Source of the DNA: Lachnospiraceae bacterium A4
Lineage (GTDB): Bacteria > Bacillota > Clostridia > Lachnospirales > Lachnospiraceae
Reading direction: 5' to 3'
DNA: 64,000 nt
Assembly (NCBI GenBank): GCA_000403215.2
Contig: KE159530.1
Coordinates: 124,001 to 188,000 of the forward strand
Part shown: in pieces, positions 56,812-64,000 of the stretch
Layout: the number at the start of each line of letters is the position of its first letter
Position numbering within the stretch: position 1 is the stretch's first letter
Position numbers and translations under genes: made by a program
The notes under the pieces: generated by a model
Database searches by the model: none
What the model was told of the DNA's origin: nothing
The model's input: only the letters and a program-made list of their open reading frames with translations

Positions 56812-59172
56812 ATGGACATTATAGCAAAGTTAAAAGACGAATTAAATGTTGAAAAATGGCAGGTTGAGGCTGCCGTGAAACTGATAGATGAAGGAAACAC
56901 CATTCCGTTCATCTCCCGTTACCGCAAAGAAGTCACAGGCTCGCTCAATGATGAGGTTCTGAGAAATCTAAACGAAAGATTAGGGTATCTTAGAAATCTG
57001 GAGGAGAAAAAAGAGCAGGTGCTAGGCAGCATCGAGGAACAGGGAAAACTCACTGAGGATCTGAAGGAGAAAATTCTTGCAGCCGAGACCATGGTGGCAG
57101 TGGAGGATTTGTATCTGCCCTACAGACCAAAGAGAAAAACACGTGCCAGCATTGCCAAGGAAAAAGGGCTTGACGGGCTCGCTGCGGTTCTTCTTGCACA
57201 GGAAACCACCCAGTCTTTGCCTGAGGAGGCAGCAGCCTATGTGAGCGGGGAGAAAGGCGTTAACAATGTCAAGGAAGCCTTGCAGGGGGCAATGGACATT
57301 ATCGCAGAGATGATCTCCGATGAGGCGGAGTACAGGGCATATATCCGTCAGGCGACCTTTGAGGAAGGAAAGCTTGTCAGCACTGCAAAGGATTCAAAAG
57401 TGCAGAGCGTCTATGAGATGTACTATGATTTTGAAGAGCCGGTAAGCAAAGTTGCAGGGCACAGAGTGCTCGCGCTCAACAGAGGCGAAAATGAGAAAAT
57501 ACTCACGGTTAAGATCGAGGCGCCCACAGAGCGCATTCTTCGATTTCTCGAGAAAAAGGTGATCACGAAGGACAATGAAAACACAACGCCGGCATTGCAG
57601 GAAACCGTCGCAGACAGCTACAGCAGGCTGATTGCGCCAGCGATTGAACGCGACCTTAGAAACGAGCTGACCGAGAAGGCGGAGGACGGGGCAATCTCAG
57701 TCTTTGGCAAGAATTTAGAGCAGCTGCTCATGCAGCCGCCCATCGCCGGAAAGGTGGTGCTTGGCTGGGACCCGGCGTTCAGGACAGGCTGCAAGCTCGC
57801 CGTAGTGGACGCGACCGGAAAAGTCCTCGACACCAAAGTAATCTACCCGACTGCACCCCAGAACAAAGTCGAGGAGGCAAAAAAGGAGTTAAAAAAACTT
57901 ATCAGCAAGTACCAAGTCAGTCTGATTTCTGTGGGAAACGGCACCGCTTCGCGCGAGTCTGAGCAGGTGATCGTCGAGCTGATCAAAGAGCTTGACACCC
58001 CAGTACAGTATGTGATTGTGAGTGAGGCGGGGGCTTCCGTCTACTCTGCAAGCAAACTTGCGACAGAGGAATTTCCTAATTTTGATGTAGGACAGCGGAG
58101 TGCAGCATCCATTGCAAGGCGCTTGCAGGACCCGCTGGCAGAGCTAGTCAAGATTGATCCCAAGTCCATCGGCGTAGGTCAGTACCAGCACGATATGAAT
58201 CAAAAGAAACTCTCTGAAGCGCTTCATGGTGTCGTGGAGGATTCCGTGAACAAAGTCGGCGTGGATCTGAACACCGCCTCCGCCTCTTTGCTGGAATACA
58301 TCTCAGGCATCAACAAGACGATTGCCAAAAATATTGTGGATTACAGGGAGACAAACGGACGCTTCACCAGCAGGAAGCAGCTCTTAAAGGTGGCAAAATT
58401 AGGTCCCAAAGCTTTTGAGCAGTGCGCAGGTTTTATGCGCATCTTAGACGGCGACAATCCTCTTGACGCCACCAGTGTCCATCCTGAATCCTACGATGCA
58501 GCGCTCAAACTTCTGGAGAAGTTAAATATTTCAATGGAGGATTTGAAGGAAATCCAGAAAAAAGCGGCCTCTGCAAAGTCTGCAAAGTCTGTAAAGCCGG
58601 CAAAGCAGGACAACGGCAAAAATAAAGCAAACAAAAAACAACAGATGGTCATTAAAAATACCAATACTGCGATGGGAAAAGCGCTTGCGGCTGCGATGGG
58701 CGGCATGACACTCGACACACCTGATCAAAACACCGCAAAAGAAGCGTCCATGCAGACAGCAGGCGGACTGGAAAAGCGCGTCAGGGACAAGAAGAAAATG
58801 GCGGAGGAGCTAGGCATCGGCGAGATTACCTTGACAGATATCCTAAAGGAGCTTGAGAAGCCCGCAAGGGACCCGCGCGAAAACATGCCAAAGCCCATCT
58901 TGAGAAGTGATGTCCTTGAGATGAAGGATCTCAAGCCCGATATGATCTTGAAGGGAACAGTCCGAAATGTCATTGATTTTGGCGTGTTTGTGGATATTGG
59001 CGTCCATCAGGACGGACTGGTGCATATCTCCCAGATTACCAACAAATTCATCAAGCACCCGCTCGAGGCAGTGAGTGTTGGCGATATTGTAGATGTCAAG
59101 GTGCTCGATGTCGATCTGCCCAAGAAACGAATCTCTCTGACGATGCGGCTTGATCAGGACAGCAAAAAATAA
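56812..59172 (+). CDS. tex: Tex family RNA-binding protein
   Basis: Nucleic-acid-binding factor linked to transcription. The 786-aa order is: N-terminal helical domain (FISRYRKEVTGSLNDEVLRN, DLYLPYRPKRKTRASIAKEK), YqgF/RNase H-like domain (LGWDPAFRTGCKLAVVDATG, SEAGASVYSASKLATEEFPN), helix-hairpin-helix units (VGVDLNTASASLLEYISGIN, NGRFTSRKQLLKVAKLGPKA), and a C-terminal S1 domain (ILKGTVRNVIDFGVFVDIGV, QDGLVHISQI). It is longer than most Tex (about 720) because of a Lys/Ala-rich insertion (about residues 583-640) between the HhH and S1 parts. ATG 56812 follows GAAGAGGG at a long spacing. Confidence 0.95.
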   Translation: MDIIAKLKDELNVEKWQVEAAVKLIDEGNTIPFISRYRKEVTGSLNDEVLRNLNERLGYLRNLEEKKEQVLGSIEEQGKLTEDLKEKILAAETMVAVEDLYLPYRPKRKTRASIAKEKGLDGLAAVLLAQETTQSLPEEAAAYVSGEKGVNNVKEALQGAMDIIAEMISDEAEYRAYIRQATFEEGKLVSTAKDSKVQSVYEMYYDFEEPVSKVAGHRVLALNRGENEKILTVKIEAPTERILRFLEKKVITKDNENTTPALQETVADSYSRLIAPAIERDLRNELTEKAEDGAISVFGKNLEQLLMQPPIAGKVVLGWDPAFRTGCKLAVVDATGKVLDTKVIYPTAPQNKVEEAKKELKKLISKYQVSLISVGNGTASRESEQVIVELIKELDTPVQYVIVSEAGASVYSASKLATEEFPNFDVGQRSAASIARRLQDPLAELVKIDPKSIGVGQYQHDMNQKKLSEALHGVVEDSVNKVGVDLNTASASLLEYISGINKTIAKNIVDYRETNGRFTSRKQLLKVAKLGPKAFEQCAGFMRILDGDNPLDATSVHPESYDAALKLLEKLNISMEDLKEIQKKAASAKSAKSVKPAKQDNGKNKANKKQQMVIKNTNTAMGKALAAAMGGMTLDTPDQNTAKEASMQTAGGLEKRVRDKKKMAEELGIGEITLTDILKELEKPARDPRENMPKPILRSDVLEMKDLKPDMILKGTVRNVIDFGVFVDIGVHQDGLVHISQITNKFIKHPLEAVSVGDIVDVKVLDVDLPKKRISLTMRLDQDSKK

Positions 59173-59206
59173 ATGCTATTAAAAAATGCTTGGAAATTCA
59201 TACCCC

Positions 59207-59235
59207 TTGATTTTCTGGTGCATCTGTGCTATATT
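59207..59235 (+). promoter_or_regulatory. Promoter of the FMN riboswitch-ribU unit
   Basis: TTGATT (59207-59212), a 17-base spacer and TATATT (59230-59235). Transcription would begin near 59242, just before the riboswitch. Confidence 0.75.
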
Positions 59236-59258
59236 AAATCACGTAAATAACATAACAA

Positions 59259-59378
59259 ATCTTCGGGGCAGGGTGCGATTCCCTACCGGTGGTAAAGTCC
59301 GCGACCCTGTCTGCAGACGCAGGCAGGCTGATATGGTGCGATTCCATAACCGACAGTAAAGTCTGGATGAGAGAAGAT
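59259..59378 (+). promoter_or_regulatory. FMN riboswitch (RFN element)
   Basis: The RFN consensus is visible from ATCTTCGGGGCAGGGTG, through CCCTACCGGTGGTAAAGTCC and GCAGGCTGATATGGTG, to GTCTGGATGAGAGAAGAT. It binds FMN. With the terminator at 59437-59464 as its switch, high FMN should stop transcription before ribU. Confidence 0.95.
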
Positions 59379-59436
59379 CTATGAGCAGATCAACTTCCTT
59401 TGCAGCGCGTGCGGAGGAGACAGTACTGTATAGACG

Positions 59437-59464
59437 CCCGAATGTAAAAACATTCGGGTTTTTT
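59437..59464 (+). terminator. Riboswitch-controlled terminator
   Basis: CCCGAATGT (59437-59445), loop AAAA, ACATTCGGG (59450-59458), then six Ts. It lies 58 bases after the RFN element and 36 bases before ribU, the expected place for the expression platform. Confidence 0.92.
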
Positions 59465-59500
59465 GCTTCGGAGAGTGATTCAGTAAAGGAGATAGAACCC

Positions 59501-60265
59501 ATGAAACAATTTTTCGCAAATATTGTAGAAAACCTCACTTTTGTCTTAGAGTTTGTGGGAATTGTCGCAGTGTTAGTGCTTGTTGCACTGATTGCAGAAA
59601 AGCTGATTGCAAGCCGAAATGGAGAGAAGGGCGGAAGCCTGACTGCCAGAAAAACTGCTACAATTGGCATGTTTGCAGCCATTGCAGGCGTTTTGATGAC
59701 CATCGAAGTCCCTATGCCTTTTGCACCGCCTTTTTATGCCATTGATGCGAGTGAACTTCCTGCGCTGCTCTGTGGATTTGCATTTGGTCCCGTGGCTGGC
59801 GTGCTCACTGAGTTTGTCAAGATCATCATAAAGCTGCTGCTGAAGCCGACGACCACGGCATTTGTCGGAGAGCTTGCCAATTTCTGTGTAGGATGTTCGA
59901 TGATTTTACCAGCGGTAATCCTCTATCATATCAAAAAGAAAAAGACGACAGCCATCGCAGGAAGTGCAGTCGGCACACTCTGCATGACCCTGTTTGGCAC
60001 ATTTTTCAATGCAGTGTATCTGCTGCCTACCTTTGCAGTAATGTACAGCATGCCGCTCGAGGGACTCATTGAGATGGGCACAGCCATCAATCCAGCCGTC
60101 ACAAATATCGTCACGTTTGTGGCATTTTGTGTGGCACCGCTCAATCTGCTGAAGGGCACATTTGTGTCTGTCCTCACATTTTTGCTCTACAAGCCACTAA
60201 GTCCGATACTCAAAGTATCTTATGACCGCTCAGCAGTTCAGCGCGGACGCGCCGAGAATGTGTAG
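59501..60265 (+). CDS. ribU: Riboflavin ECF transporter substrate-binding subunit
   Basis: Membrane S-component that binds riboflavin and works with a shared ECF energising module. The 254-aa protein has an extra N-terminal membrane helix (about residues 12-32), then the RibU core: TATIGMFAAIAGVLMTIEVP, YAIDASELPALLCGFAFGPV, AGVLTEFVKIIIKLLLKPTT, GELANFCVGCSMILPAVILY and FNAVYLLPTFAVMYSMPL. ATG 59501 lies 6 bases after AAAGGAGAT. The frame stays open upstream into the terminator and riboswitch, but that part is not coding. Control by FMN confirms the vitamin B2 link. Confidence 0.96.
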   Translation: MKQFFANIVENLTFVLEFVGIVAVLVLVALIAEKLIASRNGEKGGSLTARKTATIGMFAAIAGVLMTIEVPMPFAPPFYAIDASELPALLCGFAFGPVAGVLTEFVKIIIKLLLKPTTTAFVGELANFCVGCSMILPAVILYHIKKKKTTAIAGSAVGTLCMTLFGTFFNAVYLLPTFAVMYSMPLEGLIEMGTAINPAVTNIVTFVAFCVAPLNLLKGTFVSVLTFLLYKPLSPILKVSYDRSAVQRGRAENV

Positions 60266-60286
60266 AGACCGTTATACTTCTTTAAG

Positions 60287-60316
60287 ACACTCTTGTAAAA
60301 TACAGGAGTGTTTTTT
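60287..60316 (+). terminator. Terminator after ribU
   Basis: ACACTCTTGT (60287-60296) pairs with ACAGGAGTGT (60302-60311, one G-T pair), followed by TTTTT. Confidence 0.85.
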
Positions 60317-60595
60317 CGTTTCATAATTACTACTTAAATTACAACGAAAGCAGTATCGCCAAAAGCGTTTCGCGGTGATAGTATGATTTAGTGAGATATG
60401 ATTACAAGCATAAGTTTATGATTTTTTTAGTAATTTATTACAAATATATTATAGAATTTTTATTGAAAACACATAATTATAAACCTGACTTCATACATAT
60501 TTTAGGTATTGTAAATTAAAGTAAAATTAAGAAAATATTAAAGACAAATCACAACAACAGTGGTATGATAAGACATCAGAAAGAGGGGAAAAGAT
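60317..60595 (+). other. AT-rich intergenic region before the ABC export operon
   Basis: With the ribU tail, 330 bases here hold no gene (60266-60595). Beyond the terminator it is strongly AT-rich. A possible -10 TATGAT lies at 60564-60569, about 30 bases before the next gene, with no good -35. A weak inverted repeat ATCGCC...GGTGAT surrounds 60355-60380. A regulator-dependent promoter is possible. Confidence 0.4.
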
Positions 60596-61339
60596 ATGGA
60601 AGAAACATTGGATAATACTTTGATAGAAATACGGGATATGAAAAAGATTTATAATCCCGGAGAGAATGAAGTACACGCTCTTGACGGTGTAGATCTCACC
60701 ATATGCGAGCGGGAGTTTGTTGCCATAATAGGACATTCAGGGTCCGGCAAGTCAACGCTCATGAACATGCTCGGCTGTCTGGATGTGCCAACTACAGGGA
60801 CGTACAGACTGCATGGCGTGGATGTGTCAGATATGGAGGATGATGAACTGTCAGATGTCCGCAACCGAGAGATAGGATTTATCTTTCAGGGATTTAATTT
60901 GATTCAAAATCTGACTGCTGTGGAGAATGTCACACTGCCGCTAATCTACCGCGGCGTGGGCAGGAAAGAACGCGATGAGCTTGCGCTGAGGGCACTTGAA
61001 AAGGTAGGACTATCGCACCGGCTCGATCATAAACCGGCGCAGATGTCAGGCGGCCAGCAGCAGAGAGTTGCGATAGCAAGGGCGATAGCGCAGGCGCCGC
61101 CCATCATACTTGCCGATGAGCCGACAGGAAACCTTGATTCGAATTCGACAACAGAGATTATGCAGATTTTGAGAGAGCTGCACAGTGAGGGCAGAACAGT
61201 GATTTTGATTACCCATGACAATGAGATCGCAGAGCAGGCAGACCGGGTCATCAAGATACGGGACGGAAAAATTGTCTCAGATACGAGACAGAACCAGAGT
61301 GTAAAACAGAAAGACATGGAGGACGAAAAAAATGAGTAA
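60596..61339 (+). CDS. ABC transporter ATPase, MacB/LolD type
   Basis: Powers the export complex encoded by the next two genes. The 247-aa protein has Walker A GHSGSGKST (about residue 46), the MacB/LolD-type FIFQGFNLIQNLTAVENVTL, signature MSGGQQQRVAIARA, Walker B IILADEPTGNLDS and the H-loop LITHD. ATG 60596 follows AGAGGGGAAAAG. The stop overlaps the adaptor gene by 8 bases. Substrates of such systems in Firmicutes include peptides and antibiotics; here it is unknown. Confidence 0.95.
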   Translation: MEETLDNTLIEIRDMKKIYNPGENEVHALDGVDLTICEREFVAIIGHSGSGKSTLMNMLGCLDVPTTGTYRLHGVDVSDMEDDELSDVRNREIGFIFQGFNLIQNLTAVENVTLPLIYRGVGRKERDELALRALEKVGLSHRLDHKPAQMSGGQQQRVAIARAIAQAPPIILADEPTGNLDSNSTTEIMQILRELHSEGRTVILITHDNEIAEQADRVIKIRDGKIVSDTRQNQSVKQKDMEDEKNE

Positions 61340-63008
61340 GGGAGAGAAAAAAACACAGACCGTGGAGGGGGGCAGTAAGACAGCCAGACGCAAAAAGAAA
61401 AAGTTGAAATTGATCATACCCGTGGTGATTATTGTGGCGTTAGTCATCGCTTTCAAAGCGTTTTCGGGCGGTGGAACGACAACAATTCCCGTCTATACCG
61501 ACCAAGTGTCCACCGGCGATATCGCTTCAGAACTCAGTGTCAGCGGAAAGGTGGTCGCGGAGGAGTCCGTTACCTTCTTTGCGCCCGCGAATGCTAAAAT
61601 AGAAGGCATTGAGGTGAGCAAGGGCGATGTTGTCAGGACGGGCGATGTGCTGTTATGCTTTGACAAGGACGCAGTTGCCTATGCCAAGCAGCAGAGCGAG
61701 CTGGCACAAAAAATCAGCTCAGCGGACTACAATTCAAATGTGCAGTACAACAATGAACAAAAGACAAAACTTGCACAGGCGGAGGCAGAGATTGCAGAAT
61801 GCGAACTGGCAGTGGAGAATTATGAGAAGTACATAGATGATCTGACCAATGGCATCACAGATCTCACCGCATTAAAAAAATCAGATTTGTATGCAAAAAA
61901 ATACAGCATCGAGAAAGAGATGAACAACTATGATCTTGCGATGCAGTTTCCAGATGAGGACACAGATATCGAGATGCTGTCCCGCAAGAAAGTAGAGAAG
62001 CAGAACGAGCTGAATAAGTTAAATGACGAGCTGAGCCTGCTTGCAGACTACAAGACAGATTACGGCTGGGAGGACCTTCTCACACAGGCCAAAAAAGATC
62101 TGGCAGACTATCAGGAACGTCTCACGGAGGCAAAAAGCGACAAGGCAGGTGCTGAGGCGGCTGTTGTCAACGGCAATAAACTTGCAGGATATGAGCTCAA
62201 CAAGACAAAATCTGAGCTGGAAAGCGCCGATGCCGGCAAAAAGTACGAAGCAGCCCTGAACGGTATTGTGGCAGGCTTCAACGGCGTTATTTCTGAACTG
62301 AGCGTCGTGGAGGGTGCGACCGTACAGGAAGGGACACAGCTCATGGTGCTTGATAGCATAGACAATGTCTGCGTTGAGTTTCAGGCATCGAAGTATGCGC
62401 TGGAAACGTTGCAGATTGGACAGCCGGCAGAGATCATCATCTCCGGAAACAGTTACACTGGGTCGGTATCCAAGATTAATCATATTGCAGAGGTCAATAC
62501 GTCTGGCACAGCGACCGTTGCGGCAAGGATTCATATTGATAACCCCGATGAGAACATTTACTTGGGGCTTGATGCAAAACTTAAAATTTTGACCGCGAGC
62601 GAGACAGGCGTGCTGCAGGTTCCAGTGGAGGCGGTCAATGTCGATAGTCAGGGAGAGTTCTGTTATATTATAGAAAATGGCATTCTTGCCAAAAAGTATG
62701 TCACGACCGGGATTTCCTCTGAAGCTTATATTCAGATTGTAGACGGTCTTACAGCAAATCAGGAGATTGTGACAACCGCAGTATACGGTATGGGACTTGA
62801 CGAAGGAATGGCGGTGACAGGAATGCCGATGTCTGCTATGAACGGTGCAGCTGCGGGCGGCACTGAGCCGGGCGGTGCTGGGATAGAAAACGAGGCAGAT
62901 CTGGGCGGCACAGCGCCAGAAAACGAGGCAGCAGACAGCACGCAGACAGTCACGGAAGATATATCTGCATCACAGGACCAGACGGAGGAGCACACAGACA
63001 ATGGCTAG
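61332..63008 (+). CDS. MacA/HlyD-like membrane-fusion adaptor
   Basis: A 558-aa extracytoplasmic adaptor anchored by one segment (about residues 28-46: LIIPVVIIVALVIAFKAF). Next are a lipoyl-like half (VSGKVVAEESVTFFAPANAK, VSKGDVVRTGDVLLCFDKDA), a long coiled coil (about 120-320), the second lipoyl-like half (GVISELSVVEGATVQEGTQL), a beta-barrel part (PAEIIISGNSYTGSVSKINH) and a membrane-proximal part (VEAVNVDSQGEFCYIIENG). The Gly/Ala/Glu-rich tail of about 55 residues is unusual. It overlaps the ATPase gene by 8 bases and the permease gene by 8 bases, so all three are coupled. Confidence 0.92.
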   Translation: MSKGEKKTQTVEGGSKTARRKKKKLKLIIPVVIIVALVIAFKAFSGGGTTTIPVYTDQVSTGDIASELSVSGKVVAEESVTFFAPANAKIEGIEVSKGDVVRTGDVLLCFDKDAVAYAKQQSELAQKISSADYNSNVQYNNEQKTKLAQAEAEIAECELAVENYEKYIDDLTNGITDLTALKKSDLYAKKYSIEKEMNNYDLAMQFPDEDTDIEMLSRKKVEKQNELNKLNDELSLLADYKTDYGWEDLLTQAKKDLADYQERLTEAKSDKAGAEAAVVNGNKLAGYELNKTKSELESADAGKKYEAALNGIVAGFNGVISELSVVEGATVQEGTQLMVLDSIDNVCVEFQASKYALETLQIGQPAEIIISGNSYTGSVSKINHIAEVNTSGTATVAARIHIDNPDENIYLGLDAKLKILTASETGVLQVPVEAVNVDSQGEFCYIIENGILAKKYVTTGISSEAYIQIVDGLTANQEIVTTAVYGMGLDEGMAVTGMPMSAMNGAAAGGTEPGGAGIENEADLGGTAPENEAADSTQTVTEDISASQDQTEEHTDNG

Positions 63009-64000
63009 GATAATTGAATATATAAAAATAGCCCTGATGAATATTCGCGGGAACAAAGCGCGCTCTTTTCTGACCATGCTTGGCATTATCATTGGTATTT
63101 CCTCTGTGATTTTGATTGTATCGGCTGGAAATGGATTTAAGGTTGGCATCAGCGGACAGCTCGATGCGCTGGTTGGTGGATTTATCCAGATTTACGCCGA
63201 CGTTCCGGCAAATGAGGCGGACGCCATTATGTTCAATGACGATGATATTGACGCAATTTATGAGAAGGTGCCGCATGTAAAAGGGGCAACAGATATTTGG
63301 CAGATGGGTGCAAACGGAAGTGCGCAGACCACAAAGGGGACGTTTAGCGTCGCGCCAACGTTCGGAAACGAATCCCTACAGTTCTATAACAGTTCACCGA
63401 TTTTAAAAGGGCGGTATTTTAATAAAGTCGAGAGCCAGAGCGGCGCAAAGGTGTGCGTCATTAATGAGCGCGGTGCAAAGAAACTTTTCGGTACAACAGA
63501 TGTTGTAGGACTGGAATTGAGCATGAGCATGTGGGGGATTACAGAGGATTATACGATTGTAGGCATCAAAAAAGATGACGATTCCCTGGCAAAGCAGATG
63601 ACGATGGGCAGCTACGGCGATGTGTCCATGGAAATTCCGATTACGCTGCTCGAGGAACTGTATGGATACTATACAGAAGAATTTAGCTCGTTTATTGTTT
63701 TTGCGGATTCTTCAGAGTATGTTACAGATATTTCAAAGCAGGTTCAGAGTCTGTTAGAGGCACGGTACAATGTGCGCGGCAAGGACTACATTCAGAGTAT
63801 GGACATGGCAAGTCAGGTCGGCATGATCAGCGATATTTTAAATTATGTCACAATCTTTATTATGCTTGTGGCAGGGATAGCGTTGATCGTAGGCGGAATC
63901 GGCGTCATGAATATTATGCTGGTATCGGTGACAGAGCGGACGAAAGAAATTGGCATTCGAAAGGCGCTCGGCGCAAAGACAGGCTCAATATTGTTTCAGT
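63001..64000 (+). CDS. MacB-like ABC permease (FtsX family), 3' end outside window
   Basis: Permease of the MacAB-like exporter, running off the window end after 333 codons. ATG 63001 overlaps the adaptor stop. Visible are the first membrane helix with the family motif (NIRGNKARSFLTMLGIIIGI), an extracytoplasmic MacB-type domain (about residues 45-275, with VCVINERGAKKLFGTTDVVG), the second helix, and the cytoplasmic FtsX motif GGIGVMNIMLVSVTERTKEI and GIRKALGAKTGSI. The missing part should contain two further helices. Confidence 0.93.
   Translation, partial: MARIIEYIKIALMNIRGNKARSFLTMLGIIIGISSVILIVSAGNGFKVGISGQLDALVGGFIQIYADVPANEADAIMFNDDDIDAIYEKVPHVKGATDIWQMGANGSAQTTKGTFSVAPTFGNESLQFYNSSPILKGRYFNKVESQSGAKVCVINERGAKKLFGTTDVVGLELSMSMWGITEDYTIVGIKKDDDSLAKQMTMGSYGDVSMEIPITLLEELYGYYTEEFSSFIVFADSSEYVTDISKQVQSLLEARYNVRGKDYIQSMDMASQVGMISDILNYVTIFIMLVAGIALIVGGIGVMNIMLVSVTERTKEIGIRKALGAKTGSILFQ

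Noticed and set aside
59381-59500. In-frame N-terminal extension of ribU through the riboswitch terminator
   Set aside because: The extension crosses the FMN riboswitch end and a perfect terminator. ATG 59501 has AAAGGAGAT and gives the RibU N-terminus.

Overview
The window reads as chromosomal DNA of an anaerobic, low-to-mid GC Gram-positive bacterium of the Clostridia, most likely a gut Lachnospiraceae. This placing is an inference. It rests on the LCP glycopolymer ligase, the Firmicutes-type galT, the FMN riboswitch upstream of ribU, strong AGGAGG ribosome binding sites and the absence of outer-membrane genes. Nearly all genes lie on the + strand; the only clear minus-strand gene is the DUF975 membrane protein at 55.8-56.6 kb.

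Region 1 (1-26.3 kb) is a cell-surface polysaccharide locus. It holds three of the four dTDP-rhamnose genes (rfbB, rfbA, rfbC), two GH25 muramidases, a Wzm/Wzt-type ABC exporter and a large methyltransferase with a kinase-like half that recalls the chain terminator WbdD. It also holds six GT2 glycosyltransferases, a phosphoglucomutase, a GtrA-like membrane protein, a polyprenyl-phosphate sugar-1-phosphate transferase, an LCP ligase and glmS. Together they can make activated sugars, start and extend a rhamnose-containing glycan, cap it, export it and attach it to peptidoglycan. rfbD is not in the window.

Region 2 (26.3-37.3 kb) is mostly housekeeping: an HtrA-type protease, a ClpX-type unfoldase, a YczE/YitT-like membrane protein, a methyltransferase, a TPR-DUF4037 protein with a long acidic linker, trpS, and a stand-alone AAA-ATPase/PD-(D/E)XK protein of a mobile-like family.

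Region 3 (37.3-47.99 kb) is a galactan/galactoside utilisation cluster. It contains a cytoplasmic GH53 endo-galactanase, galT, a LacI regulator, an AraC regulator, a small unknown protein, a GH2 beta-galactosidase, an unclassified 619-aa protein and a zinc-ribbon microprotein. A near-ideal promoter with a TGCGCAA-N4-TTGCGCA operator just downstream precedes GH53 and is the likely LacI target. A 12-bp-stem terminator closes the cluster.

Region 4 (48.0-51.15 kb) is a compact three-gene cassette with its own promoter and visibly AT-richer codons: a DUF262 (GmrSD-N-like) protein, an AAA/DUF3696-like ATPase and an unrecognised third protein. It is the best candidate in the window for an under-described system, probably anti-phage or otherwise DNA-directed, and it looks horizontally acquired.

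Region 5 (51.2-64 kb) returns to core functions: secA, prfB with a programmed +1 frameshift, a zinc-ribbon/membrane protein with a toxin-like C-terminal domain, the DUF975 protein, tex, FMN riboswitch-ribU, and a MacAB-like ABC export operon cut by the window end.
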